Below, one piece after another: positions 44,471-56,300 of a DNA stretch of 61,966 bases (the stretch's first letter is position 1; every line of letters starts with the position of its first letter). Source of the stretch: Diphasiastrum complanatum (lineage: Eukaryota; Streptophyta; Lycopodiopsida; Lycopodiales; Lycopodiaceae); the NCBI GenBank assembly GCA_029204225.1, contig MU833048.1, forward strand, positions 1-61,966. The letters are read 5' to 3'. A program made the position numbers and the translations under genes. The notes beneath the pieces were generated by a model that searched no databases, was not told where the DNA came from, and saw only the letters and a list, made by a program, of their open reading frames with translations.

Positions 44471-46179
44471 ACGTAAGTGAACTTAATCCACACTTTTCTT
44501 GTGTTTTCTAGACATGGAATTTTAATGGCTGATAAATAAAACCCGTTTTCATCCAAAAGTTTATCACAATTGACAATATTACAGGTCAATATCAGAATTT
44601 GACAATTCTAACTTTACATATTTTTACAAGCTTCGATTTTTATCTCGTAAGAGTTCCATATATTTACATTTTCACATTTCGGTAATACCATGTCCCCAAT
44701 CATCTTATCAATGCTGACTTTTGGTTATTACGAACCATCTGATATTGTAGTGTTTGCTGAAATCTCTGAAAATCCAATGATATGTGAGTTCTTTGTATTT
44801 TACTCACAAAAAAATAAATACAGCAATAAAAAACACAATAAAATCTGCAAAAACTCGTGCTAGTAGCTTGAAAGAGCTACAAATACAGTTTTTTGAAAGC
44901 AGCATGTGTAGTTCTAACTCAACTTGCTTCTCAATCCTCGCTCTAATTTAAGTTCAAGTTCTTGTTCTTCATTTTCATACTACACTCAGTTCCAAGTTAA
45001 TTTCATGGCATAGCTTCAATGTAGACTGGCTGGAATGATTGGTTTGATAAATTCACTTCATAAGTATACAAGTCAGCAAGATAATCGATTTAGGCTGGTT
45101 CAAAAAATCACACATGAAAAACTGAGGCAAACCATTTCTCCAAGGTGTCTCACTGGCAACAATAAAAAAGTGCATGCCAGAACCTTTCCTGATTGTTGAA
45201 CAAGAGTATCAAGCATTCTTTTCTTTCAGAGCAAAGCTACCAAGTCAGAAAATGAGTTTCTTTTTCCTTGAGAGAATCAGTTTGCTCATAAAACAAACTC
45301 ACACAGGACCTAATTGAACAATAACATATTCAAAACATGAAGAGAAGAGAGATGAGCTATTAATGTTAGCTTTTCAATAGTCTGCTACATATGATTAACA
45401 CAAAAGCTGTCTTCTGGCCAATTGCATATCAAAGCACAAGAAAATGTCGCTTCCTGGCTGGTTAAATTAAGCATAGCTCTGTATTCTCGTAAGGGACAAC
45501 ATGTGATCATTTTCACAATTACAAAAAAAATAGCCTGAAGATAGCATCCACCTTTAACTAGTATAGCTTTGACTCCTTAGGAGCTGCAGAGCTGTTGATA
45601 CTATGCCTGAAAGCAGAGCAAACGTAAATCTGAAGTTCGGAAATGAGAGCAACAAAAAGTGAACAAGGAAAACATGATGCAACAGAACTTTGGAACTATA
45701 GCGAGGTACTGAGTTTTCCAGATCCACTCCCTGGAAGCCAAAAAATTGGACTGCTCACCAGAAATACAAAACAATCCTTAGGAAGTAAGATTCAAAAATC
45801 GGCTTCCCAACGCCATGAATGGTGCAAATGTGAGGTGCATGCAGAAAACCTGATGTAATAATGAATTCCATTTCAGTACAAAAGGACTACTCTTGTTTAG
45901 CTGAAGATCAAAGCCTCAAGCGCATAAGCTTATAAATCTGTAGCCCATGCAGATCACTGCTTCCCGACTTCCTTCCATGTCCGAGTCATTAGGTGTGCAA
46001 TTATATTGTCTTCTCTCTTAATCTCTGAATATAAAACTTCTGGTATATCCTTGGCAGCAGGCACTTCTTTTTTTGACACAGTTGACAGGTAACTTTCAAG
46101 ACATACCTTTCACTTTGAGTAGCCGCACAAACGCTCGAAGATTAGGAAACATTAAACAAAGTAAACAAACAATACTTTT

Positions 46180-46190
<11 letters not shown>
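44471..46190. other. About 1.7 kb without a recognisable gene
   Basis: AT-rich. One plus frame (45643-45858) shows no known domain. It could be untranslated or intergenic DNA. Confidence 0.4.

Positions 46191-46191
<1 letters not shown>

Positions 46192-46234
<43 letters not shown>
46192..46234. repeat. AG microsatellite 1
   Basis: About 21 AG units. Confidence 0.98.
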
Positions 46235-46237
<3 letters not shown>

Positions 46238-46389
46238 TATTAATGTCTTCTAATGCCAAAAAGCACGTAAGACCAAGTAAGTACATCTCAAGTATAATAA
46301 AGGATACCAAAAAGGAGCATATAAATGTCTCCAGAACAAGACTGAACAAGCAAGACTATACAAATCTCTGGGCTACTCTCTAGGTAGAT

Positions 46390-46390
<1 letters not shown>

Positions 46391-46440
<50 letters not shown>
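46391..46440. repeat. AG microsatellite 2
   Basis: About 25 AG units, about 200 bp from the first. Confidence 0.98.
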
Positions 46441-46441
<1 letters not shown>

Positions 46442-46737
46442 ACTTTTGCTTTCAGAAACTGGGCAAGTTGTGGATGTCTAGCATTCTTTGCGAAAATTTT
46501 CCGTTTTGCTATGTAGCATTATCGAAATAGACTTGAGGCAGGCAAATCGAAATAAATAATCTTCACTCTTTTTGTTGGTATAGAGATCCATGTCGTGAAG
46601 AAAAATGTGTCAGTTAGGTACAAGACAGCGAGAATGTCTTTGATCCATAATTTATTCCTCTGCTTACCTTTTCAAAATGTCATCTTTTAAAGAAGACTAG
46701 CCTTTTTGTACACCGCAGGCACTAAATCACAATTAGG

Positions 46738-47040
46738 TCAGTGGCAGACTTTAAGCTGCTTGCAAGATGGAAGCTCTAGCTTCAAGATTTGCACAGTGGC
46801 GTTTCTCCTGGACAAGCAATAACTTTCTAAACCTTCGGAAACCACCTCTCCTGTCTGTTTCAATTGAATTCCAAAGCCTCGTAATTTTCGGATATCCCTT
46901 GGTGTGGGGGATTGCATAGGCCCGTCCCACCAGGCATACGGAAAAACAGGTGTGAGTGCACATTGGTCCCTTTGATTTGTACAGCTCAGCCGTCCACCAA
47001 ATGTACGCCACAGATGACCTCCGCCTCTTTGCTGAGCCAA
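46738..47040 (-). CDS. Unidentified 100-residue frame
   Basis: M at 47040 to a stop at 46738. Trp, Gly and Pro content and a GGRLSCTNQRDQ stretch look protein-like, but I recognise no family. An overlapping frame (47011-46751) is of similar length, which lowers the chance that either is real. Confidence 0.2.
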   Translation of the reverse strand: MAQQRGGGHLWRTFGGRLSCTNQRDQCALTPVFPYAWWDGPMQSPTPRDIRKLRGFGIQLKQTGEVVSEGLESYCLSRRNATVQILKLELPSCKQLKVCH

Positions 47041-47456
47041 ACCCTGGCTTAGGATTGGTGCCTGAAAGCTGCTATAAAAGTGAAACTTGCTGATGTTCAG
47101 ATTGTTTTCATCTGCAGAGAACCATACTGATTAGGTTTTCAGCACTTCTGGCATGCAAGTTGCTGCCCTTCAAGCTTCGGGCAACACAAACCTATTGGTG
47201 ATCATATTCTGTTTCTTCAGTTAATAACGATAAAAATAATATATTAGATGCTTAATAGAATAATCAAATAGTTAAAATAAGTGCAAATTGCTAAAATAGG
47301 TGAGCTCTACTGGTATCTGATCACATTGCATCTCATGGACTCCTGCAAGCATGACTTCTCCCATAAATTGCACTTCTTGTTGCAGTCTTAATTTCTGGGA
47401 ATGAAAGAATTGGCTCTTTGCAGTTACTATTGCCATTTCAGCAGATTGAAAATTTG

Positions 47457-47507
47457 TGTGTGTGTTTGTGTGTGTGGTGGGGGGGAGGCGGGGGGGGGCG
47501 GGGGGCA
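47457..47507 (+). repeat. GT and G-run tract
   Basis: GTGTG repeats pass into four G-runs of 6 to 9 bases separated by one to three bases. It could fold as a G-quadruplex on this strand. Confidence 0.85.
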
Positions 47508-47778
47508 CATGGCATAAAGCTTTGAACTCACATACTCCTAATAGGATTCACAAAAAAACATATTCAAGCAATCCTCAATAGAATATTAGGTTAGCGCAAC
47601 AATGTTTGCCAATAGTCAGACCGTGATACATAGCTTGAGCTAAAAGGTCCAACATAAGCCTACAGTCCTTTTAACATAAGGTCCTTATATGCTAATATGT
47701 TCGAATTCAGAAGAACATTATGCAACTCCATACTTCAGGAAACCCTAATCTGATTTGGTTAGGATTACAGAGCAAAGA

Positions 47779-47780
<2 letters not shown>

Positions 47781-47828
<48 letters not shown>
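47781..47828. repeat. AG microsatellite 3
   Basis: About 23 AG units. Confidence 0.98.
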
Positions 47829-47831
<3 letters not shown>

Positions 47832-48439
47832 GCAGTGCTCCAATGAGCAGCTTCCCCGTACTGATTTACAGATAGGCAAATATTGGGTTTTCTTAGAACT
47901 GACAGCTGTCTATGATTGATGGATTATACCAGTTTTCACAAAAAAATTCAGAAATTTTGTGATTCAGCAGCAGTCTCTTGGCTTGGCCACATGATACCTT
48001 TTCATTAGATCTGCCAACGAGGACGAGAATACCAACGATAGTTGGGCATAGTAGCCCCATCCTCAGACTTTGACTTTGTATCTAGATTAGGACTAGATGA
48101 GGACAATGTTTGGAGGAGGAGATAATGTGAGGTTATATATCTCTCATTCTGGAGCAGGTATTGATAATTGCGGCAAGTATCCGTCCAAAGATAAAATGTC
48201 CCCGGGCATCAGCAAGGCTACACATCGATGATCATCAAATGATAACAATCCACAAAAGTGTGTCTGGCAGATCACGAAAAAGAAAGTTAAATCTCCATCT
48301 GATCTCATAATTCATCGGGACTCGAAGGATAAACAATCCATTTCTCAACGTCAGCCACACCACACAGATGGAGAGCCTGTCTTCCATGAGGATCCCCTAA
48401 AAAACATCATGCCTCCTCATGTAGCTAATGTGTAGAAAC

Positions 48440-49075
48440 TGTGAGTTGTCTCAAATTAAATTTGAGACTATGTAATAGTCCCTAGTTCAAATATTGTGGC
48501 AAGATCATGTCAATAGCTACATCCATCTCCAAGAAATGGGTCCGGTAGAAGTCTACTAGCTCGACCCCTAATGGGCTCCAACCAATCTTTCTAAGTGTGC
48601 GATCAATATATGAATTGTCGGATACAAGAGTACGTCCCCATCGCAAGGTGAGATATGGATACTAGGACAAATGATGCCCTTTCTCATAGATCTCATGTGA
48701 TAATGTGAGTGCTAGGCATGGATATCTCTCTCTTCCAGTATTTGTACCTAGAAACTTCAAAACTCTTTGTAAGTAGATAATCAACTTCAAGGCAGCCTCC
48801 ACCCAAATGGGACGCATGGCAAACTCAGCTAGGATAATCTAGTGTGGAATATGTCATAAGTGAAAGTAACGTGAGAGGCTAGCCCAATTTGATGATGTAA
48901 GCCCAGTATACCATGTCTCCGCTGCATACATCGCTTTGGGGGTGACCAAAGTGTTCAAAAGACAACATTTGCTTTGTGCATCCCATATGTCTCCTGAAAC
49001 AAAACTACTCCCTGCTGGACTAAGAAAGACTGGCCCTTCCTAAGTCAACCAGTGCTGAGCTTTATTGATTTCAAA
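48440..49075 (-). pseudogene. LINE ORF2 C-terminal remnant
   Basis: Minus-strand reading gives LNTLVTPKAMYAAETWYTG...SSNWASLSR, then after stops ILAEFAMRPIWVEAALK and LQRVLKFL...RYPCLAL. This order (last RT motif, a short W-containing stretch, then an A...P..VEA helix) is the downstream part of plant L1-type ORF2. Stops at about 48853, 48840 and 48675. Endonuclease and the RT core are absent here. Confidence 0.6.
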
Positions 49076-49631
49076 GTAATGATGGGGATAAACAGCGATA
49101 TGTAATTCTTGCATGGGCATCGATTACATAGATTCCAACTAGAAAGACAAAATTTGAGTCAAGCCACAAGACATGTTGGCAATCAGACTGTTGGACTCAT
49201 CAAGGTCCCCATTCTCCTTTGAGGAGTCTTGCAAAAGGGTATGGTTTGAGGGACTAGTTCTGACGTTATAGCTTCTGTTTGACCATTTCAGATATATCTG
49301 ATCCAAATTATCTGGAAGGACACTATCTAATTTGCAAGATACTTCAATGAAAAACACCCACAAGAAATGAAGGTATGTTAACAAGATTCATTCCCAAAAT
49401 GTTCATCAAGAAACATATAAGCCCATTACACTGTTCTCATGCACCCATGACTAATACCAAAGCATATGCTCAATGTCAACGTCAGTTACAAAACCATAAC
49501 ACAGTATTCACAAGTCAAAACTAGTTCTCACTTCAACAAAATTGACCAGTTAACATTATTTTATGGATTCTTCTGCAATCTTAAACCCTGTGTGAAGCAT
49601 GATTTGCTTATACAAGAAAAGGTACAAAATT

Positions 49632-50045
49632 TCAAGATCTAGCAGGCTTACTGAGATTATATGCAGATGCTAAGGAGCCAATCAACTGAGCAAAGGTAGT
49701 TCCGACTCTCTTGTGAGCCCCAGAGACTACAGCATATTTAGCTCGTGATGCAAGAAAAAAATCTACTAGCGCTACCCAACGTGGCAGTGAGCCCCAATCC
49801 CGCATCCTTTTTCGAGGTGGCTGTTTGCAACAACATCAAGTTTTAAATGTTATTTCCCTGACATTTCTTAAGTCGCTTCAAACACCACAAGATCTTTATA
49901 AGGAAATGCAGATTACTTTACAGGTCTATGAAACATAAGGTGAATTTAACAAGCCTAAAAAACGTGAATACTTGAAAGCTGAATAACATACTTCTAGAGC
50001 AATAGCTGGATTCAACAGTCGTTGAAAATTTGTAATGTCTACCAT
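49632..50045 (-). CDS. Last two exons of an unidentified host gene
   Basis: The terminal exon, 49820-49632 (62 codons plus TGA), follows the acceptor gcaaacag/CC and reads PPRKRMRDWGSLPRWVALVD... with a VVSGAHKRVGTTFAQLIGSL core. A preceding exon, 50045-49992, ends GCTCTAGAA/gtatgt and joins in phase, giving ...LLNPAIALE-PPRKR.... The SGA.KRVGTT.AQL pattern reminds me of C-terminal parts of plant O-fucosyltransferase-like proteins, but this is a weak recollection. Upstream exons were not found, so the gene may be broken or have long introns. Confidence 0.4.
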
Positions 50046-50479
50046 CTAGATGATGCCCGAACCCTACACAACAGACCTATATTTTCTTTGTACCCACAAT
50101 TATATCGATTTCCTGATGATAGCATATTTACAGTATGTTCAAATGCAATGCATTCCCCATCGGATAAAATAAAAAAGCAGTGAAAGCACAGAAGTTTTGT
50201 AGTTCTAAGAGGTTATAGATTTTGAGAGGTGGGCTTTCAAAACAACATCTATTATCATTGAAAGAACGAAATCCATACAACAAGAGCATCAACAGAAACA
50301 ATTCGAATTTAGCTTGTAGCTGATGATCCATATGATGACAAATGGAGTTTTTTACAAAATTGTGTCTGTAATCGTGGAAATTGGAAAAAACGTGAATGTA
50401 AAGAATACCAACATTATGGTCTTCAATACATCTCACTCCATCATGCAGCACTAGACTCTCATTTTAGATGACCAGCCTT

Positions 50480-50665
50480 TGGAAATTGTGTACTCACATA
50501 CACTTTTGATGGTTCTATTCTCTGAACCTATACTCAGCATGACCTTGGCTACCACATGCACGTTAGAGAACGGCCCATCTTCCTTAGTCACTATGGAGAG
50601 GCTTTGCTCCAGGCGACATACACGGGACTCACACAGTAAGTGCCATTTTTTGACATGCCAGTTAC
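50480..50665 (-). CDS. Unassigned coding-like block
   Basis: A minus frame free of stops reads CESRVCRLEQSLSIVTKEDG and PFSNVHVVAKVMLSIGS. A splice donor AAAAGT/gtatgtgag lies at its end near 50500. It could be an upstream exon of the neighbouring gene or LINE-derived. No family assigned. Confidence 0.25.
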
Positions 50666-50989
50666 ACCCCTTTATTTGTGCAGCAGAGGCCTGGTGAATT
50701 TAGAACATCAGATTGGCCCTGATTCTCACACCTTCATATCTCCATTAGAAGATGCTTTGACAAAGATTTCAAGACCTTGAGCATAAATCAGAACAACACA
50801 AGGCAGAGACAAAGTCTTTAGTAGCCATAGACAAAAACAATTCTGAGAAAGAGAAAACTCTAATGGCGCTCTCAACCAAGGGAGCGTGAAGGGTCCTGTC
50901 TACACCCATTGTGGATAAGTCTATGGAACTGTAACAATATCCATACATCTTCAGCAGCAAGAGACTTTCATGATTTACAAATGCTAATG

Positions 50990-51660
50990 ATATTTTCACC
51001 TAAGACTCGAGAGAGAGGTTTGCCGACATTTCCAAGCCTCATTTGGGACTCGGTGTACCATGCAGAGATGAGATTGCTGAGCGGTAGAGGTTTAAGTGGT
51101 GTAGCGTGCCTATATAGAGACCTCCTACACCCTGTTCTCATAGTGGTTAGACATGATGAGCAGGCGTGCTATGTGTGAGTCAAGCTACACGGACATGCTA
51201 TTGGTCTAAAGAGGGACGTGTAGATGGCAGCATGTTTTTTTCCAACAAAGACTTCCTTTTATGCAAAGGATATAGGCTCCACATTTGCTAGCATGTCATC
51301 ATCTAGCATCCTCTCATATTTGAAGAGAGGACACACACTACTATTGGGTGATTTTAACGCTAGAACAGGAGGATGCCATATTCATATTCAAGACAAGGAG
51401 GCCGACCCTCTGTGCGTCCATGCATTTCAAAGTGACAAGTTGGGTATTCTTAGAAGTTAGAGCATTTGCAGATAGAGATGGTCTAATCTTTGCGTACAAC
51501 GAGCACCTTCTACAATTGGGTGAGTCCCATGAGTTTTTCATCTATAATGGCCTAGCTAGATGGCCCACTTCAAATGATTTTACATGTAATCTATGGAGCG
51601 GTGGCCTTCGCATGGTTGATTATCTTATGGGGTCATTGTTTTTATTCCATAGATATGCAA
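50990..51660 (+). pseudogene. LINE endonuclease domain remnant
   Basis: The plus strand reads GRGLSGVACLYRDLLHPV, VVRHDEQACYV, then after stops a YAKDIGSTFASM stretch, the hallmark HTLLLGDFNARTG near 51350 (catalytic GDFN of AP-type endonucleases), and after a shift IYNGLARWPTSNDFTC with MVDYLMGS near 51625, the end of the domain. Plant L1-like elements use this domain to nick target DNA. RT is not present downstream: the copia LTR begins 270 bp later. Confidence 0.7.
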
Positions 51661-51930
51661 CCTAATTGTCTACCCTAGTACACTCTTGGATCATTCTCCC
51701 ACTTCTTTTAATCTAGGCTCATTCATAGGCCAAGCTCCCCATTGGTGTCCTCCTACGCCACTGATCATGTGCCCTCTTGTGTGAGTTCATCCCCCACCCA
51801 CATCCCCCCTCCAACAAAACTCTAAACACAAAGAGCCCACCGCCACCCCCATCACTGTCTCTCCTCGACCATCAAAACTTCACTATTCACCCCTTTGATG
51901 GTACACCACACCATTGACATGCTTTAATCT

Positions 51931-52398
51931 TGTTGGATTTATCTCCTTTACTCTCCTAAATCCTATTTTATTCTGCCTCCATTCATGCTGCTGTATTTTA
52001 CTTGTGTTGTGGCACAGTCTGCATATTTACATGTAAAATAAGACAAGCGAATAAAACGCGACTGTCTGCATAAATACAAGTAAATTTCACAGGCGAAAAA
52101 GACGACATTGTGTTTTTACACGTGATTTGTGACAGGCGAAAAAGGCGACACTGCCCTACAAAGGTGCCCTTATAGAAAAAGCGAAGGCACCCTTTTAATC
52201 AGTTTTTAAGCAATTGTCAGAGTGTCGCATTTTTTGCATTTTCACCAACGTTAATTTCAGCGAAGGCTGAAGTCGCGGCCTTCTCACGCTCATCCCATGC
52301 AACTGTGCAATCAGATTTGACAACGACAGCAGCTACCCACGATCTCCCACAAACAGCACATCCACTTTGTACTTTCTTCATCTGCACACCTGTAACAT

Positions 52399-52444
<46 letters not shown>

Positions 52445-53147
52445 ACCATCTGCGTATTCAGTGTGTGTGAAAATATAGCATGTATCAGAAGCGTATCAGA
52501 GATAGACGAAGTAGATGCTTTCGCGCATCAATTCTTTCTTCCAGATGTATTGTCAGTAATAGGTTTATCACCTTTTACAGATTGTGTGATTAGCTTTGTG
52601 AAGCACGCGATTTCGTCCGCTATTGTCTTGTGCTCACTTGCTTTATTGACCTGTATATTTCGCTACACTTAATCTGATTAAAGCTCTGTTGTTCTGCGTC
52701 CAGATTTGTGTCAATATTGCAATGCTTTTCTACATTTTGTCTAACTTTCTTATTGCTTAATCTGGTAGTCTGCTCTTAGCAAATTATTATTAGTCTAGCT
52801 ATTTGCGACTAATATTCAGTCTTGCGTCTCGTGACTAATTCGCAACTGATTATCAGTCTAACTCAGTCTAGCCCTTCGCGAGTGATTCGCGACAAATTAT
52901 CTTTCTAATATTTTTGATGCTTAATGTTTGGCTACGTAATCAGATCGAACGTGATTTCTATCACTAATATTTTGTTCGAGTCTGATAGGCGTAGTCATGC
53001 TTAAGGAAAGAGTGAGATAGCTTATTCCGCTGTGCACGAACACTTTCCATTCGAGTTCGTTTCTCTTCGAGTTTCGAGTTTGCTTCTTTTCGTATTCGTT
53101 TTTCCTTTCTAGCTATTTTTCGTTTCTCACACCCCTCTTTCCCAACA
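51931..53147 (+). repeat. 5' LTR of the split copia
   Basis: 1217 bp from TGTTGGATTT to TTTCCCAACA, with TGTTGG/CCAACA inverted ends. It holds a (TA)n run at 52408-52439 that is much longer than in its partner. Confidence 0.95.
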
Positions 53148-53160
53148 TGGTATCAGAGCT
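53148..53160 (+). other. Primer-binding site of the split copia
   Basis: TGGTATCAGAGCT immediately follows the LTR. Confidence 0.95.
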
Positions 53161-53303
53161 ATTTTATGTAGCCTGATAAGCTTCCACAGTAACAAGACTC
53201 TACTAGCCGATAGAGTAATTGTCTTCTTGTTCTGTAATTAAGCACCAGATTTTCATACTTAAATCACTAATAGTTATTCCTATCACCTAGACTAATCTTC
53301 CAC

Positions 53304-56300
53304 ATGGATTCCCAAGGGAAAGCTAGTCCTATCATGGACAAGCTTGATGGAGCCAATTACCATCTGTGGAAATTAAAGATGAAAACAGTGCTAATGGCTA
53401 AAGAATTGTATGACATTGTTACAGGTGCAGAAGGGAAACCCGAAGCTGACGACGCAGCAATCGCCAGATGGAAGCTGAAGGATAGCAAGGCTTTCGCGCT
53501 GATCATCCTCAACATCTCAAATACTCAAATCGGCCATGTATCCGAAGCCCAGACATCCAAGGAAGTCTGGGACATCTTGAGCACATTATACGAAGTGCGA
53601 GATATAGCTTCCAAGCTACATCTCAAGAAGAAATTTTACTCCCTCAAGATGGCGAATGGTGATTCCCTGCAGAATCACATAAACCAATTCAAGAACCTGC
53701 TGAAGCAAATGGCTGTTGTCGGATTTGTCATAGATGATCAAGACGCAGTGATGCAACTGCTTACAAGCTTGCCAAGCTCATACGACAGCTGGGTGATGAT
53801 CATCACGACACATCCAGAACTGACTCTTTCGAGAGTCATTACAATGTTGTTGCAGGAAGACTTGCGGAGGAACGAAGCCTCTAGTTCCTCAGCTGATTCT
53901 CACGCCTTGTACACCAACAAGAGCACGACTAAGCAGAAGAAGAAGAAAGACCCGAAGCAATCAAAGCAAGACCAGAAACCAGCACAGCACAAGGAACAGT
54001 CGAATCCGCAGACGAAGAAGAAGCTGTTCTGCAGATACTGCAAGCGAAACAACCACGAAATTCAAGACTGCCGGATATTACAAGCTAAGAACAACAGCAA
54101 GGGGCAGTCCAATCAAGTGGCAAATGTAGCTACAGAAGCTCCACAGCCTATTCAAGAAGCGGATCATGATGCCTTCATGACCAGCTATCAAGGAGCATCC
54201 AGCGACAGTTCTTGGTTTCTGGATTCCGGTGCCACTCATCACATGACCAACCTCATTGGCTGTTTCGAGTCCTATACACCTTACAGTACCAACAAATATG
54301 TTCACCTTTGCGATAATAGCACACAAGCTATTAAAGGTGAAGGTACTGTGAGATTGAGCTTTGCAAATGATCAATCTAAGCTACTTTGTAAAGTCCTGTA
54401 TGTACCCAATTTATCTACGAGTCTGCTCTCTGTAAGCAGAATCACAGATCTAGGACATAGAGTAGAATTTGAATGTGATCAGTGCAAAGTAGTTGATAGG
54501 ACAGGCAAGATCCTAGCACTCGGAAAGAGGCATGGATACTTGTATAGATTAAGTCATTGCTTTTCTGCCTCTAGTCAGGCGCTCAATACTTCTATTCATG
54601 CAAATAAAAGTTTACTTTGGCATTATAGACTTGGTCACTTAAATCATGTTGTTATACAACAAATGTCTAGACAATCTATTGTTCTTGATCTAGACCATCC
54701 TCGTGATAAAGTCGAGTTACCTGTCTGTCAAGACTGTCTAGTTGGTAAACAGACTAGGAAACCATTTAGATCAAGCCATCAGCATACTGCTAGAGGATTG
54801 TTAGACATTGTACATTCAGACATTTGTGGCCCGATGAAAAATCCTTCACTGAAGGATGCAAAGTATTTTAGAACTTTTATTGATGAATTCTCCAGAAGGA
54901 CTATGGTCTACTTTATCAAGAAGAAATCAGAAGCTTTCAATTGCTTCAGAATCTTCAAGGAGCATGCAAAAAAAGAGACTAGACGGACAATCAAGGCCTT
55001 AAGGTCAAACACTGGTGGAGAGTACATCTCTATCGAGTTTAAGGAGTACTACCAAAGCCAAGGCATTGAGCAGCAATTCATCACTCCTTACAGTCCTCAA
55101 TCGAATGGCTTAGCCGAGAGGAAGAACCATACTCTGGTTGAATCAGCCAAATGTATGCTAGTGCATGCATCGCTACCCAAGAGTTTCTGGGCCGAAGCTA
55201 TCTCCACTGCAACTTACGTCTAGAACAGATGTTCGAACAACGCCCTCTCAGGCAAGACACCCCATGAGGTGTGGACAGGCTCTAAGCCTTCTGTGAAGAA
55301 CCTAAGAGTGTTCGGATGCGTTGCCTACACGCAGATCCTGAGAGACATGAGGAAGAAATTTGACTTCCAAGGTCTCAAGACCATCCTGATTGGATATACT
55401 TCATCTGATAACACATACAAGCTGTATGATCCCGATACCCAGCAAGTCTTGTACAGCCGGGATACAGTCTTTATCGAGGATCAATTCGTCGACATCAAAG
55501 GCAAGGATATTGTTCCATGAGAACCTTCATCACTTGCAATTGACACGAGAATCAGAGCTTCGGGCTCAGGCGTGTCCATTGTCGACCCACTGTTTGACAG
55601 CGAATCAGACGAAGACATTGCTGCTACCCAGCAACAAGTCCCAGGAGTGGTTCATCAGTCGATTCCTCCCAGAAGATCAAGCCGAGTGCGCACACAGCCC
55701 ACAAGGTATACTCCTGAGTCTACATGTCTCTTGATACAGGAACCGACAACAGTCGAAGAGGCACTCAGCCAACCAAACTCTGATCTCTGGAGAAAAGCTA
55801 TGGACAGAGAGTATTCCTCTCTGATCAAGAACCAGACATGGTCACTAGTCGAGGCTCCTATTGGCTGCAATATCATTGATTGCAAATGGATCTTCAAGAT
55901 CAAGTACAATACCAATGGAGCAATTGATCGAAGGAAGGCAAGACTGGTAGCATGAGGATTCACTCAGATCCCCAACGTTGACTACAGTGAGACTTTCAGT
56001 CCAGTAGTCAAGCATTCGTCGATCCGAGCCCTCCTATCATATGTTGCAGCTCCCGACCTTGAAGTGCATCAACTTGATGTACAAACAGCTTATCTGAATG
56101 GAGTTATACAAGAAGACATCTACATGATCCAGCCCGAAGGATACGTTCTGGAAGGTATGAAGAATCATGTTTGTAAACTCCATAAGGCACTCTACGGCTT
56201 GAAACAGTCTGCCAGAGCTTGGTTTTAGAGGATCAACACATTCCTCATCGAACAAGGTTTCCAACCAAGCACTGTTGATTGCAACGTCTATTCCAAGTCT
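53304..56300 (+). pseudogene. Split copia gag, protease, integrase and RT N-terminus
   Basis: One continuous frame with only four in-frame stops (near 55221, 55518, 55953, 56227). Gag starts at 53304; the knuckle CRYCKRNNHEIQDC is intact (about residue 250); protease WFLDSGATHHMT is intact; integrase has HYRLGHLN, CQDC, VHSDICGP and NGLAERKN, but the second Asp position reads RSNTGGEY (Asp to Asn). RT begins with WKAMDREY-type and LDVQTAYLNG sequence and GLKQSARAWF, and homology stops at NCNVYSKSC near 56300, about a dozen residues short of the catalytic YVDD. The M at 53304 suits the gag start, 145 bp after the primer site. Confidence 0.92.
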
